Source: Actinosynnema pretiosum
Lineage (GTDB): Bacteria; Actinomycetota; Actinomycetes; Mycobacteriales; Pseudonocardiaceae
DNA: 64,000 nt
Assembly: GCF_024171695.1 (NCBI RefSeq)
Contig: NZ_JAMTCF010000004.1
Coordinates: 248,001-312,000 of the forward strand
Direction of reading: 5' to 3'
Of this stretch, positions 39,517-50,106 are shown in pieces (position 1 is the first letter of the stretch; every line of letters starts with the position of its first letter). The notes under the pieces are model-generated. The model was given only the letters and a program-made list of their open reading frames with translations, ran no database searches and was not told the DNA's origin. Made by a program: the position numbers and the translations under genes.

Positions 39517-41130
39517 ATGACCCGAACCCCCACGATCGACCTCGACGCGCTGGCCCTCCTCTTCGCGAACCGGGTGGCCTCGGCCGCGCTCCTGGTCCGC
39601 CTCGGCCTGCCCGCGTCCGAACTCCTGTCCCGCTGCGAGCGGGGCGGCCCGTGGCAGCGCCTGCTCCCCGGAGTGCTCCTGCTCGCCGCGACCCCGCCGA
39701 CCCGCGCCCAGTGGGCCCGCGCGGCCCTCTGCTACGCCGGGGCGGGCGCCCAGCTCACCGGCGTCGACGCGCTCCACCTGCACGGGATGCGCTCGCTCCT
39801 TCCGGCGGGCCAGGTCCTCGTCCTGTGCCGCAGGGGCAAACCACCCACCGACCGGGTGAGGGTGATGGCCACCAGACACCCGCCGTGCCCCCAGCTCAAG
39901 GACGGCTTCCCGGTGGCCCCGCTGCCGAGGGCCGCCACCGACGCGGCGCGGGTCCTGGCGAACCCCCGAGCGCTGAGCGCCGTGTTCACCGAGGTGGTCA
40001 CCAGGACCGAGGTGTCCACGGCGGACCTGCGCGAGCTCCTCCCGAAGGCGACGGCCGCGACCCGCCAAGCCCTGGCCGTGGTGGAACGCCCACCGCTGGC
40101 GGTGAAGCGCGCTCAAGAGCTGACCGCCCGCCTCGGCCTGCCGGAGCCGAGGTGGGGCCCCACGATCACGACGTCGGACGGCGACCCGCTGGGCGTGGCC
40201 GACGCCTGGTGGGACGCCCCAGGCCTGGCCTGGCAGTTCAGAACCGGGAGATCCGCCTCGACCGCACTGCTGGCAGCGGGCGCGGTCGTGGTCCACACCG
40301 ACCCCACAACCCTCAGAACGGGAGGCCCCGAACTCCTCACCGCCCTGGCCAGGGCAACCGCCCAAGCCCACACCCGCCCCCGCCCACCCCTGACGGCGAA
40401 GAACGGCATCCAACCAACCCCGACCCCACAACACCCACCCACCGCACGCCCACAACTGACCCGCAAACCCGCCCAGCCCCGCACACCCCACCCAAGCCCG
40501 GCCGCCCCACTCCGCCCGGTCGCCACCGGTCACGCCCCAAGCTCCTGCCGCACCCCAGGTCCAACTCGCGCCCCGCCCCCTAAGCCGGCCCGCCCCCACA
40601 CCAGCCCGCCCCCACGTCACTCCGTCACCCACAACGAACCGCAGCCCCGCCGACCAACCACCCCGCTCACCTCGTGGACTCGCTTACCTCATAGGGGTGG
40701 CGTCCATGCGGATGGAGTCACCCACAGCCTGCACCGCCCCCCACCTGCCGTCCTCGCCAACCGTCCTCGTCTCCCCACCACCATCCAGCCGGAGGCCCGT
40801 CTAACGCCCTTGTTCATTGCCCGCCACTCGCCACCCGCCATCCGCTGCCCGCCACCCGCCACCCGCTGCCCGTCATCCACCGCCCCTCTCTCGCCGCTTG
40901 CTGTTCTTGTCCTCCACCGGTCATCCATCGCCCTCGTCCGCCTCCTGCCCTCGCCCGCTAACCCCGTCCTGTCCCGCCTCGTCTTCTCGTCCTGTCCCGC
41001 TAACCGTCCTGCCCCGCCCCCACCGTCGGTCAGTCGTGCCTGCCGCCGGGGCAGTGGTGCCTGCCGTCGGTCCGCTGTCGTCGTTCACCGCGTGGTTCGG
41101 GTGGCAGTCCCGCGCTCGCGCTCGGTTTGA
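39517..41130 (+). CDS. AbiEi-like DNA-binding/antitoxin-type protein with a run-on tail
   Basis: Up to 537 residues if the frame is used to its stop. The first 280 resemble actinobacterial 'AbiEi antitoxin domain' proteins: a winged-helix start, PWQRLLPGVLLLAATPPTRAQWARAALCYAGAGAQLTGVDALHLHG, and DAARVLANPRALSAVFTEVVTRTEVS. From about 40360 the frame becomes Pro/Thr/Arg/His low complexity, includes an in-frame TTA at 40684, and lacks codon bias, so the natural protein may once have ended earlier or the stop was lost. No toxin partner is adjacent. The function is unknown. Confidence 0.55.
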   Translation: MTRTPTIDLDALALLFANRVASAALLVRLGLPASELLSRCERGGPWQRLLPGVLLLAATPPTRAQWARAALCYAGAGAQLTGVDALHLHGMRSLLPAGQVLVLCRRGKPPTDRVRVMATRHPPCPQLKDGFPVAPLPRAATDAARVLANPRALSAVFTEVVTRTEVSTADLRELLPKATAATRQALAVVERPPLAVKRAQELTARLGLPEPRWGPTITTSDGDPLGVADAWWDAPGLAWQFRTGRSASTALLAAGAVVVHTDPTTLRTGGPELLTALARATAQAHTRPRPPLTAKNGIQPTPTPQHPPTARPQLTRKPAQPRTPHPSPAAPLRPVATGHAPSSCRTPGPTRAPPPKPARPHTSPPPRHSVTHNEPQPRRPTTPLTSWTRLPHRGGVHADGVTHSLHRPPPAVLANRPRLPTTIQPEARLTPLFIARHSPPAIRCPPPATRCPSSTAPLSPLAVLVLHRSSIALVRLLPSPANPVLSRLVFSSCPANRPAPPPPSVSRACRRGSGACRRSAVVVHRVVRVAVPRSRSV

Positions 41131-41742
41131 TCAACTTGCGCTGTCGGGATTCATGGGCAGGCCCGCCCCGCACTCCGCAAGTCGCGTGGTCAACAGCCAC
41201 GTCTGCGGGGCGGCCAAAGGGCTCTGTGTCCGCAGCGGTGCGGTCCGGGAGGCTGTACCGACGTCCGCCCGAGTGCGCACACAAGGTGATCTTGGTCACC
41301 TCTCGTGCCGCAGCTCTCCGCCGCAGGGCGGTCCGGGGTGTCGGCGCGGGGGAGCGGGAGGGGCGCGCGCGGGCCTCGGGAGGGGGGTGGCGGAATGGCT
41401 CAGGTGGTCGCGCGCGAGGCCGTTGTGCAGGGTCGGCGGTCGACGTCGTGGGGTGCGCGAGTCCTTCGCGTCCTGCGGTTTGCCGCCTGGTGAGGCGTCC
41501 GGGCAGTGCTCCGCCGAGGGGTGGGGGCTGACCGCAGGATGACCTTGCGACCTCACGGGGGCCTGACCGTTGACCCGTGAGGATGATGGTGACAGAAGGA
41601 ACCGTCCGGGTCCTACGACTGGGTAGTCGAGAAGCTCCCCAAATCGTATCCTTGACGTGACACCCCCAAAGCGGGGCGTCCGCCGGGACCGGCGGCAACC
41701 GCGACACCCGGCGCCCGCGACCGCTGTGCCGGAGGAGGAGCC
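41131..41742. other. intergenic region upstream of the DUF3040 gene
   Basis: About 610 bases with no credible gene. CCTCACGGG (41551-41559) and CCCGTGAGG (41574-41582) form a hairpin. I found no tRNA, RNase P or other structured RNA by eye. Confidence 0.5.
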
Positions 41743-42129
41743 ATGCCACTCTCCGAGCACGAGCAGCGACTGCTCGACCAGATCGAGCGCGCGCTCTACG
41801 CCGAGGACCCGAAGTTCGCATCCACCGTGCGCGGCGCGAAGCTGCGCAAACCGTCCCGACGGCGTCGCATCTACGGCATCGTGCTGTTCGCCGTGGGTGT
41901 CGCACTGCTCGTGACCGGTGTCATGCTGCCGAAGCTCGCTGGTATCCCGGTGGTGAGCGTTGTCGGCTTCCTGATGATGTTCTTCGGCGTGCTGCTCACA
42001 GTGACGACGCTGCGTCGCGGTGAGCAGGGTGCCGAGGAGCCCGAAGCGCAGGGAAGCAGGCCGACCAGTCGCAGCTCGTTCTCCCAGAAGATGGAAGAAC
42101 GCTTCCGTCGTCGTTTCGAGGGCGAGTAA
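41743..42129 (+). CDS. DUF3040 domain-containing membrane protein
   Basis: 128 residues. The start MPLSEHEQRLLDQIERALYAEDPKFAS is the DUF3040 signature, then two membrane helices (YGIVLFAVGVALLVTGVML and VVSVVGFLMMFFGVLLTVTTL) and a charged Arg/Glu tail. It corresponds to the Rv2169c/SCO2097-type gene that sits beside the MoxR-DUF58-transglutaminase and mraZ cluster in actinobacteria. GGAGGAGGAG directly precedes the ATG. Function unknown. Confidence 0.92.
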   Translation: MPLSEHEQRLLDQIERALYAEDPKFASTVRGAKLRKPSRRRRIYGIVLFAVGVALLVTGVMLPKLAGIPVVSVVGFLMMFFGVLLTVTTLRRGEQGAEEPEAQGSRPTSRSSFSQKMEERFRRRFEGE

Positions 42130-42150
42130 TCCGGCCCGAGGACCAGTAGT

Positions 42151-42195
42151 CGTGCTGAGGCCCGCCCCGGTTGGGGCGGGCCTCAGCACGCTTTT
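42151..42195 (+). terminator. 18-bp perfect-stem terminator after DUF3040
   Basis: CGTGCTGAGGCCCGCCCC (42151-42168) pairs with its exact complement (42173-42190) over GGTT, and CTTTT follows. Confidence 0.9.
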
Positions 42196-42243
42196 GGCCG
42201 GAAACCCGCACCTGCCGTGGCACGGGCGAACCTGAGCTCGCTG

Positions 42244-42345
42244 AGCCGACCAGCGTCGCGAGTCGACCAGCGTCATGAGTCGACCAATGCCGTGAGTCGA
42301 CCGGTGCCGTAAGTCGACCGGTGCCGTGAGTTGACCGGCGCTGTC
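42244..42345. repeat. 17-bp tandem repeat, six copies
   Basis: Units of exactly 17 bases of the form AGTCGACCRGTGCCGTG start at 42244, 42261, 42278, 42295, 42312 and 42329, with 1-5 differences per unit. Four units carry GTCGAC. The frame of 17 rules out a simple coding repeat. Confidence 0.85.
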
Positions 42346-42589
42346 TTGCTGAGCATCCGTGCTGAGCGACCGACCTTTCCGAGTCGGCCAGCCTTGTCGG
42401 GGAGAGCAGCTTTGCCGGGCTGAGCGGCCTCAGGGTGCGCGGGTCTTTGGCGGGCAAGCGCTTCTTCGCTCGACGCTCGTCCCCTGCGGCTCCAGTTGAT
42501 CTTGACCTCGTGGGGCGCCTGCGCCGTTGACGTTCCCGCTCGCGGCTTACCGTCGCGTATCCACCGCGCCGAATGGCCTGTCTACCCGG

Positions 42590-42935
42590 TCCCCGTCCGG
42601 TACCTATTCGCCCGGCGTCCGCCCGCCTGGTACCTACTTGCCCGGCATCTGCCCGCCCAATGCCTGTCCGCCTGGCTGGCACCTACTTACCCGGCGTCCG
42701 CTCAACGCCCGTCCGCCTAACGCCCGTCGCCCGGTGCTCACCTGCCCAGCGCCTGCCTGCCTAGCCCTGCCTGCCCGGTCCCACCTGCTGCCCGCCCGGT
42801 GCGCGCCTGGCGTCGACTCGTCTGGCCGCGCCCACCTGCCCGGCTCGCCGCTGCCCGCCCGCCGGTCCCACCTTGGTGGTGATCCGCAACCACCCCCAGG
42901 ACAGACCCCCGCCCCCAGGACAGACCCCCGCCCCC
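42590..42935. repeat. degenerate TACCTACTTGCCCGGC-type repeats
   Basis: C-rich degenerate units that begin TACCTA/CACCTACTT followed by GCCCGGC and CCGCCTGG, about three to five copies from 42600 to 42760. A 19-base direct repeat, CAGGACAGACCCCCGCCCC, lies near 42897-42934. Non-coding in my view. Confidence 0.5.
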
Positions 42936-42945
42936 GAACCCAGAA

Positions 42946-42978
42946 CGGCCCCGCCAGGTTGAACACCTGGCGGGGCCG
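42946..42978 (-). terminator. terminator of the MoxR-DUF58-transglutaminase operon
   Basis: CGGCCCCGCCAGGT (42946-42959) and ACCTGGCGGGGCCG (42965-42978) form a perfect 14-bp stem over a 5-nt loop, 35 nt beyond the end of the minus-strand operon. Confidence 0.8.
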
Positions 42979-43012
42979 CTTGCCCGGCAACCACCCGTCG
43001 ACCGACCTCCGG

Positions 43013-45475
43013 TCAGATCTCCTTGCCGCCCGGTGGTTTCTGCTGCAACACCGACTTCGGCAGCACCTTCGCCCGCAGGGCCAGTGGCGCGTTGCGGGTC
43101 AGCGAGCGGCGGACCTCGTCGACCGCGTTCGGCAGGGTCGGGTCCGCCGCGCCGTTCGCGCTGTACCACGAGCGCTCCACCGCGCCGACCACCGCGCGCA
43201 GGCCGTCCCTGCCCTGGTCGTCCAGGTTGTGCTCCCGCACCAACCGCCTCGCCGCCACCCGGACCGTCTCCGTGCTCCGCACGCCCGCGCCCCGGTCCAG
43301 CGACTCCGCGATCAGCTCCTGCCACGCCGCGCCCGCCGCGTCCGGGCCCAGCGCCGCGACCCTGCGCAGCCTGCCGCGCCTTGCCGCCTCGCGCAGCGCC
43401 GCCGGGGCCGCGACCACCGCCGCCACCGCCACGACGCCCGCCAGCCACCACGACAGCAGCGCCGCCGTCAGCGCCAGCGCCGTCACGCCCGCCCCGGCCG
43501 CACCCGCCACCAAGGCCCGCTTCACCCGGTCCGGCACCGCGCGCGGACCGCCGTCCGCGTCCCGCCGCCGCCCGCCCAGCAGCGCCACCGCCGCCAGCAG
43601 GACCGCCAGCGCCAGCGCGCCCAGCAGCGCGGCCAGGTGCCACGTCGGCACCCGGTTCCCGCCCTCGCCCTGCTGCCCCTGCGCCGCCGCGTCTGCGGAC
43701 GTGGAGGCCGACGGGTTCGCCGACGACTCCGACACCGCCGTCGTGGTCGTCGTGGTGGTCGGCGAGCTGCTCGGGTCGTCCTCGTTCTCCAGCTGGTTCC
43801 CGGAGACGTACGGGGGCACGACCGCCCGGCTGTCGCTCAGCGGCGTCGGGTCGAACGTCACCCAGCCGTGCCCGTCGAAGTAGATCTCCACCCACGCGTG
43901 CGCGTCATCCGTGGTGATCTTCTGGTACTGCCCCGTCGGGAAGCCTGGGGTGAACCCGATCGCGACCCGCGCGGGCAGCCCCAGCGTCCTCGCCATGACC
44001 GCCATCGCCGTCGCGTACTGCTCGCAGAACCCCGTCTTCCCGTTGAGCACGAAGTCGACGAGCGCGCCCGAGCCCGAGTCGTCCTTCGTCTGCAGCGCGT
44101 ACTTGTACCCGTTGTCCGGGTTGTGGAAGTAGTCGCGCAGCGCGAGCGCCTGGTCGAACGGGCTCCGCGCGGACGCCGTGATCCCCTGCGCCAGGTCGCG
44201 CACCCGCTGGTCGACGTCCGGGACCGCCGAGTACTCCTCGCTGATCGTCGTCCCGTCGAACGCCGTCCCGGTCGCCGCGGCCAGCCGCAGCTCCTCGGCG
44301 CTGGGCGTGTCCAGCACGGTCTCCAACTGGTACCGGTCGACCTCGCGCTGCTGGGTGTTGTAGACCATCTCCCGCTCCGGGTCGAACCGCCACTCGTCGT
44401 TGAGCGACTCGATCCGCCTCGGCTTGCCGTACACCGGGAGCCAGTAGTCCAACCACTCGACCGTCTCGACCTCCAGCACCGCGGTCTTGGCCGCCGCGTC
44501 GTACCCGGCGTCCCTGGGCAGCGCGCCCTGGTTCACCTGCACGCCCTCGTTCATGGTGCCACCGAGCTGGAAGCCCTTGTCCGACTCGTACTGGCGCAGC
44601 GTCATCACCCGCAGGTACTCCGACCTGGGCAGGTCCCGCACCCGGAACAGCTCGCGCGTCTGCCCCCGCTGGAGCATCCCGCGCAGCTCCGTCATCGGGT
44701 CGATGCCGAGCTTGCCCGACCCGCCGCCCTCGCCGGTGCCCGGCAGCCGCCCGACCGTGCCGACCAGCGGCGCGCTCACCACGCCCGCCAGCAGCGCGAT
44801 CACCACGGCCGCGCCCGCCACCGCCGTCGCGGCGGGCGCCGAGTTCGCCCCGGCGCCCCTGGGCAGCCTGCCCCGCCACGCGCTGTGCCGGTGCTGCCCG
44901 TCCACGGCCAGCAGCAGCGCGAACGCCGCCGCGCCCAGCACGAAGATCCACAGCGGCAGCACCTCGTCCGCCAGCGACACCGGCACCGCGAACACGCACA
45001 GCAGCACCAGCCCCGACGCGGCGGGCGCGGCGGCGGCCACCGCCAGGGTGTCGACCACCACCGCGACGACGCCGATCGCCAGCATCACCAGGCACCGCAG
45101 CGCCGGGCTGTCCGGCACCGGCGGCACCCCGGTCTGCACCTCCTGCAGCGCGGACCCGAGCACCTCCACCAGGTCGCCCACCGACTGCGGACCCGGCAGC
45201 ACCACCAGCACGCCGGTCCGGGTGAAGATCGTCACCAGCAGGCAGGCCAGCGCCAGGAACTGGCCGAACGGCACCAGCGGCGCGGGCACCCGCACCGACC
45301 TGAGCAGCACGCCCACCCCGGCGATGACGGCGATCGCCACCCCCAGGTACACCACCCACAGCGTCCCCGTCAGCACGCTGGACAGCGCCATCGCCGTGCA
45401 CAGCGTCGCCAACCCCGCGACGGCCGGGGTCGTGGCCACGACCCAGTCGCCGCCCGCGCTCCCTCTCCCCGCCAC
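43013..45475 (-). CDS. transglutaminase-like membrane protein (TgpA family)
   Basis: 820 residues. Six or seven N-terminal membrane helices (to about residue 245), then an extracytoplasmic transglutaminase domain with the catalytic triad visible: Cys in TGFCEQYATAM, His in DDAHAWVEIYF and Asp in WVTFDPTPL. A Thr/Ser-rich linker and two more helices (about 630 and 680) lead to a cytoplasmic DUF4129-like end. It starts directly after the DUF58 stop. The MoxR-DUF58-TgpA trio is conserved next to dcw genes; TgpA-type proteins are essential in some bacteria, and the substrate is unknown. Confidence 0.92.
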   Translation of the reverse strand: MAGRGSAGGDWVVATTPAVAGLATLCTAMALSSVLTGTLWVVYLGVAIAVIAGVGVLLRSVRVPAPLVPFGQFLALACLLVTIFTRTGVLVVLPGPQSVGDLVEVLGSALQEVQTGVPPVPDSPALRCLVMLAIGVVAVVVDTLAVAAAAPAASGLVLLCVFAVPVSLADEVLPLWIFVLGAAAFALLLAVDGQHRHSAWRGRLPRGAGANSAPAATAVAGAAVVIALLAGVVSAPLVGTVGRLPGTGEGGGSGKLGIDPMTELRGMLQRGQTRELFRVRDLPRSEYLRVMTLRQYESDKGFQLGGTMNEGVQVNQGALPRDAGYDAAAKTAVLEVETVEWLDYWLPVYGKPRRIESLNDEWRFDPEREMVYNTQQREVDRYQLETVLDTPSAEELRLAAATGTAFDGTTISEEYSAVPDVDQRVRDLAQGITASARSPFDQALALRDYFHNPDNGYKYALQTKDDSGSGALVDFVLNGKTGFCEQYATAMAVMARTLGLPARVAIGFTPGFPTGQYQKITTDDAHAWVEIYFDGHGWVTFDPTPLSDSRAVVPPYVSGNQLENEDDPSSSPTTTTTTTAVSESSANPSASTSADAAAQGQQGEGGNRVPTWHLAALLGALALAVLLAAVALLGGRRRDADGGPRAVPDRVKRALVAGAAGAGVTALALTAALLSWWLAGVVAVAAVVAAPAALREAARRGRLRRVAALGPDAAGAAWQELIAESLDRGAGVRSTETVRVAARRLVREHNLDDQGRDGLRAVVGAVERSWYSANGAADPTLPNAVDEVRRSLTRNAPLALRAKVLPKSVLQQKPPGGKEI

Positions 45476-46765
45476 CTAACCCACCTCCGCGCGACCGCGG
45501 TTGCCCGCGCTGTGGCACAGCTCCTGCCACACCTGGTCCATCGGCGTGGCAGGCGTCGCCAGCACCACGCCCCACCCCGAAGCCCGCAGCACCCTGGCCG
45601 TGTCCTCGGCCGACGCCGTCGCGGCCCCCGCCGCGCCCGCCGCGCTGACCGCCGCGTTCTCCCGCGCCCCGGCCCACGCCTGCACGTCCAGCACCACCGC
45701 CAGGCTGCGCGTCCCGCGCCTGCGGTGCCTGGCCAGCGACTCGGCCGCCTCCGGCGAGCACGCGCCCAGCACCGCCACCACCTCCTGGCCCGCGCCCGCG
45801 TCCAACCCGGCCGCCAGCTCCAGCCGGTGCGACGGCTGGAGCGCGGCCAGCGAGTCCAGCACCGCGTCGTCGCCGTGCCCCGCGTCGCCCGTCGCGCCCG
45901 CCAGCACCCGGCCGTCGTCGCCGACCAGCTTCACCTGGTGCCCGAACCGGTTCAGGTGCAGGCACACCGACGCCGCGAACGACACCGCCCACTCCAGGCT
46001 CGCCGACGGCCCGCTGCCCCGGTGCGCGGCCAACCGGTGGTCCAGCAGCACCGTGGTGCCACCGCGCCACGGCCGCTCCTCCACCCGCACCATCAGCTCG
46101 TCCCGCCGCGCGGTCGAGCGCCAGTGCACCTTCCGCAGGTCGTCGCCGTGCCGGTACGGCCGCACCACCGCGTCGTCCTCGCCCTGCCCGGTGCGCAACC
46201 GGATCGACCCGTCGTCGCCCGAGCCCATGCCGGACCCGCCGGGCAGCCCGGACAGCCGCACCACCCTCGGCACCACCACCAGCCGGGTCCGCCCCGCCAT
46301 CTCCTGGTCGAACTCGGCGAGCCCGAACGGGTCGGTGATCCTGGCCAGCAGCGGACCCACCTGCTGCACCCCGCGCATCACCGGCTTGAGCTGGTAGCGC
46401 AGCGCGGTCCGGTGGTTGCGCGGCAACCGCTCCACCACGAACCTCGGCCTGCTGCCCAGCGCGTACGGCACCGCGTCCTCCAGCAGCAGCCCGCCCGTGG
46501 GCAGCCTGCCCGTGCTGCGCAGCTCCACCCGGACCTCGGCGGCAGCGCCCACCGGAACCCGCGCGGGCTCCACCGACCGCGCCGCGCGCAGCCCCACGCG
46601 GGCCCGCTGCGCCAGCCACGCCGCCAGCAGCGGCATCGCCACCACGAACACGGCCACCCGCAGCAGGTCCCGCTCGTCCAGCACCCACGCGCACACGCCC
46701 GCCGTCAACCCGGCGGCCAGCAGGCACCGGCCGCGCGTGGTCAACCCCGACAGCGCCCCCGCCAT
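45476..46765 (-). CDS. DUF58 domain-containing protein
   Basis: 429 residues. Two N-terminal membrane segments, an Ig-like region, then the DUF58 block GEDDAVVRPYRHGDDLRKVHWRSTARRDELMVRVEERPW that defines the family and precedes a vWA-like fold. It is the middle gene of the MoxR-DUF58-transglutaminase operon, with one base between its stop and the ATPase gene side. DUF58 proteins are thought to partner with MoxR chaperones. Confidence 0.92.
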   Translation of the reverse strand: MAGALSGLTTRGRCLLAAGLTAGVCAWVLDERDLLRVAVFVVAMPLLAAWLAQRARVGLRAARSVEPARVPVGAAAEVRVELRSTGRLPTGGLLLEDAVPYALGSRPRFVVERLPRNHRTALRYQLKPVMRGVQQVGPLLARITDPFGLAEFDQEMAGRTRLVVVPRVVRLSGLPGGSGMGSGDDGSIRLRTGQGEDDAVVRPYRHGDDLRKVHWRSTARRDELMVRVEERPWRGGTTVLLDHRLAAHRGSGPSASLEWAVSFAASVCLHLNRFGHQVKLVGDDGRVLAGATGDAGHGDDAVLDSLAALQPSHRLELAAGLDAGAGQEVVAVLGACSPEAAESLARHRRRGTRSLAVVLDVQAWAGARENAAVSAAGAAGAATASAEDTARVLRASGWGVVLATPATPMDQVWQELCHSAGNRGRAEVG

Positions 46766-46766
46766 G

Positions 46767-47831
<1,065 letters not shown>

Positions 47832-48224
47832 TCGACCTCCTGGGGCGCGGCCCACGCACGACCGTAGGGGGAAGGCGTGAGCGTTTCACGAAGTGTGTCA
47901 AACCAGGGCTAAGCACGGGTGTGCTCCGGGACTTCCTCGGCCCGGACCGCCGATTCAACAGAACCGGCCTCCAGGTTTCCACGAGGCCGATCCGGCGCGC
48001 TTCCCCCGCGGGCCCCCACCCCCGGCCACCACGATTCCCCACCTGATCGGTCCGAAGCCCGGTTTTGGGACAAATCCCTAGGCCGTTCGGGTGATGTTCG
48101 GCCCTGTTGGAGTCACTCGCCGGGGTGTCGGCCGCGTTTTTCCCCCACCGGCGCTGCCGGGAAACGCAGTCCTTCTACCAGCGCAAACGTCGCTCGCGGG
48201 GTGAGGTGGGGAGGACTTTTGGCG
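47832..48224. other. intergenic region between moxR and mraZ
   Basis: About 390 bases. No gene recognised. It must carry the minus-strand moxR promoter; the right end leads into the mraZ promoter. Confidence 0.5.
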
Positions 48225-48267
48225 TTGACTGTGGTGAAAAGTGGGGTACTGTGGCGGCCGGTGGGGC
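48206..48267 (+). promoter_or_regulatory. mraZ promoter with GTGGGG repeats
   Basis: TTGACT (48225-48230) and TACTGT (48247-48252) are spaced by 16 nt. GTGGGG occurs at 48206, 48241 and 48261, which resembles the repeated TGGG/GTGGG boxes bound by MraZ in other bacteria. Autoregulation is expected. Confidence 0.65.
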
Positions 48268-48322
48268 AGACGGGGGCTCCACTGCCGGTCGCGATCTCGT
48301 CGGCGACGGGAGGTGCCACGCC

Positions 48323-48754
48323 GTGTTCCTGGGCACGCACCACCCGAGGCTCGACGACAAGGGCCGGCTCACGCTGCCTGCGAAGTTCCGGGACGCGCTA
48401 GCGGGGGGTCTCATGGTCACCAAGGGCCAGGACCACTGCCTCTACGTGTTCCCCAGGGCCGAGTTCGAGCAGATGGCGCGCAAGGTCGCGGAGGCCCCCT
48501 TCACGAACGAGGCCGTCCGCGCCTACCAGCGCTACCTGTTCGCGGGCACCGACGAGCAGCGACCCGACGGTCAGGGCCGCGTCCTGATCGCCCCCGAGCT
48601 GAGGCGCTACGCCGGGTTGACCAAGGAGTGCGTGGTCATCGGCGCGATCAGCCGGTTGGAGATCTGGGACGCGCAGGCCTGGCAGCGCTACCTCGAAGAG
48701 CACGAGGACCGCTACGCCGAGGCCCGCGAGGAGGTGCTGCCCGGCGTCTTCTGA
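48323..48754 (+). CDS. mraZ: transcriptional regulator MraZ
   Basis: 143 residues. Two AbrB-like halves each carry the MraZ D-x3-R motif: [13 protein letters not shown] and [13 protein letters not shown]. MraZ controls the dcw cluster it heads by binding repeated GTGGG boxes. The GTG at 48323 gives [16 protein letters not shown], the standard N-terminus, with GGGAGGTG upstream. A longer frame to 48107 is rejected because it crosses the promoter. Confidence 0.95.
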   Translation: MFLGTHHPRLDDKGRLTLPAKFRDALAGGLMVTKGQDHCLYVFPRAEFEQMARKVAEAPFTNEAVRAYQRYLFAGTDEQRPDGQGRVLIAPELRRYAGLTKECVVIGAISRLEIWDAQAWQRYLEEHEDRYAEAREEVLPGVF

Positions 48755-49155
48755 TCCGGTTGTTCGTGGCTCGACCGCTTGAGGATTCGGGTGCCGTGAG
48801 GCCTCGGTCCGCTCGGCTATCGGCCCTGGCGCACCTTCCCCGGCGCCAGGTTCGACGGGCGGGCGGGGACCTGACGACACCCGATTCGCTTTCCCGGTCC
48901 GGCGCGGGCGGCGCCGTGACCACGCCGGGACCACCGACCCCACCCACCGCACCTCCACCCACCGCACCCCCGCTGTGCCCGTCACCGCGAGCGCGAACCA
49001 GGAGCAGGACCCAGTGCCGGAACAACGCGCCCACGACCGGGCGCCCGCGCGGCGGATCGGCGCGCGGAGCACCGCGGCCCGCGAGAGCGCCGCACCACGA
49101 GGGCAGCAGCAACCAGAGCAGGCACAGCACGGCCACGGTCGAGGAGAGGACGTTC
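48755..49155. other. mraZ-rsmH intergenic region
   Basis: About 400 bases, longer than usual for this gene pair. It contains a 62-codon open frame (48975-49163) overlapping the rsmH start, Gln/Arg/Ala-rich, that I do not call. No terminator-like hairpin was seen, so mraZ and rsmH may still share a transcript. Confidence 0.5.
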
Positions 49156-50106
49156 ATGGGTGAGGCGGCGCGGCACGTGCCGGTGCTGCTCGACCGCGTC
49201 CTCGGCCTGCTCGCCCCCGCGCTGGCCGACCGCGACGACGCCGTCTTCGTGGACTGCACCCTCGGCCTCGGCGGGCACTCCGAGGCCGTCCTCAAGGCGC
49301 ACCCCGGCGTGCGGCTGATCGGCCTCGACCGCGACCCGCAGGCCATCGCGCTCGCGAAGGCCAGGCTGGAGCCGTTCGCCGACCGGGTCGAGTTCGTCCA
49401 GACCACCTACGACGGCATCGCCGAGGCGGTCGACGGGCGCGAGGTCCACGGCGTCCTGATGGACCTCGGCGTGTCCTCGCTCCAGCTCGACGCGCGCGAG
49501 CGCGGGTTCGCCTACTCCCAGGACGCGCCGCTGGACATGCGGATGAGCGCGGGCAGCGGCGAGACCGCGGCCGACGTGCTCAACACCTACCCGGCCGCCG
49601 ACCTGGCCCGCGTGCTGCGCGACTACGGCGAGGAGCGGTTCGCCCGCAAGATCGCCGCCGCCGTGGTGCGCGAGCGCGCCAAGGAGCCGTTCACCACCAG
49701 CGGCAGGCTGGTCGAGCTGCTGTACGCGTCGGTGCCCGCCGCGACCAGGCGCACCGGCGGCCACCCGGCCAAGCGCACGTTCCAGGCGCTGCGCATCGAG
49801 GTCAACCGCGAGCTGGAGTCGCTGCGCGCGGCGCTGCCCGCCGCGCTGTCGGTGCTGGCCGTCGGCGGGCGGATCGTCGTCGAGTCCTACCAGTCGCTGG
49901 AGGACCGGATGGTCAAGCGCGCCCTCGCGGACCTGGCCGCGTCCCGCACCCCGGCGGGCCTGCCGGTGGAGCTGCCCGGCCACGGCCCCGAGGTCAAGCT
50001 GCTGACCAGGGGCGCCGAGGTCGCGAACGAGGCCGAGATCGAGGACAACCCGAGGGCGGCTCCCGTGCGCCTGCGGGCTGCGGAACGGATCAGGGAGGCG
50101 ACATGA
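49156..50106 (+). CDS. rsmH: 16S rRNA (cytosine(1402)-N4)-methyltransferase
   Basis: 316 residues. RsmH methylates C1402 of 16S rRNA. Seen: [10 protein letters not shown], motif [43 protein letters not shown], and [21 protein letters not shown] plus [11 protein letters not shown], all family blocks. ATG after GAGGAGAGGA. Its stop overlaps the ftsL ATG (ATGA). Confidence 0.96.
   Translation: MGEAARHVPVLLDRVLGLLAPALADRDDAVFVDCTLGLGGHSEAVLKAHPGVRLIGLDRDPQAIALAKARLEPFADRVEFVQTTYDGIAEAVDGREVHGVLMDLGVSSLQLDARERGFAYSQDAPLDMRMSAGSGETAADVLNTYPAADLARVLRDYGEERFARKIAAAVVRERAKEPFTTSGRLVELLYASVPAATRRTGGHPAKRTFQALRIEVNRELESLRAALPAALSVLAVGGRIVVESYQSLEDRMVKRALADLAASRTPAGLPVELPGHGPEVKLLTRGAEVANEAEIEDNPRAAPVRLRAAERIREAT

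Noticed and set aside
41388-41475. tRNA-like stretch GGTGGCGGAATGGCTCAGG
   Set aside because: It resembles the D-arm of leucine tRNAs, but no 7-bp acceptor stem, anticodon arm or GTTCGA-type T-loop can be folded around it.
48975-49163. 62-codon frame overlapping the rsmH start
   Set aside because: No ribosome site and no clear bias; Gln/Arg/Ala composition matches the local low-complexity DNA. It could still be a real leader peptide.
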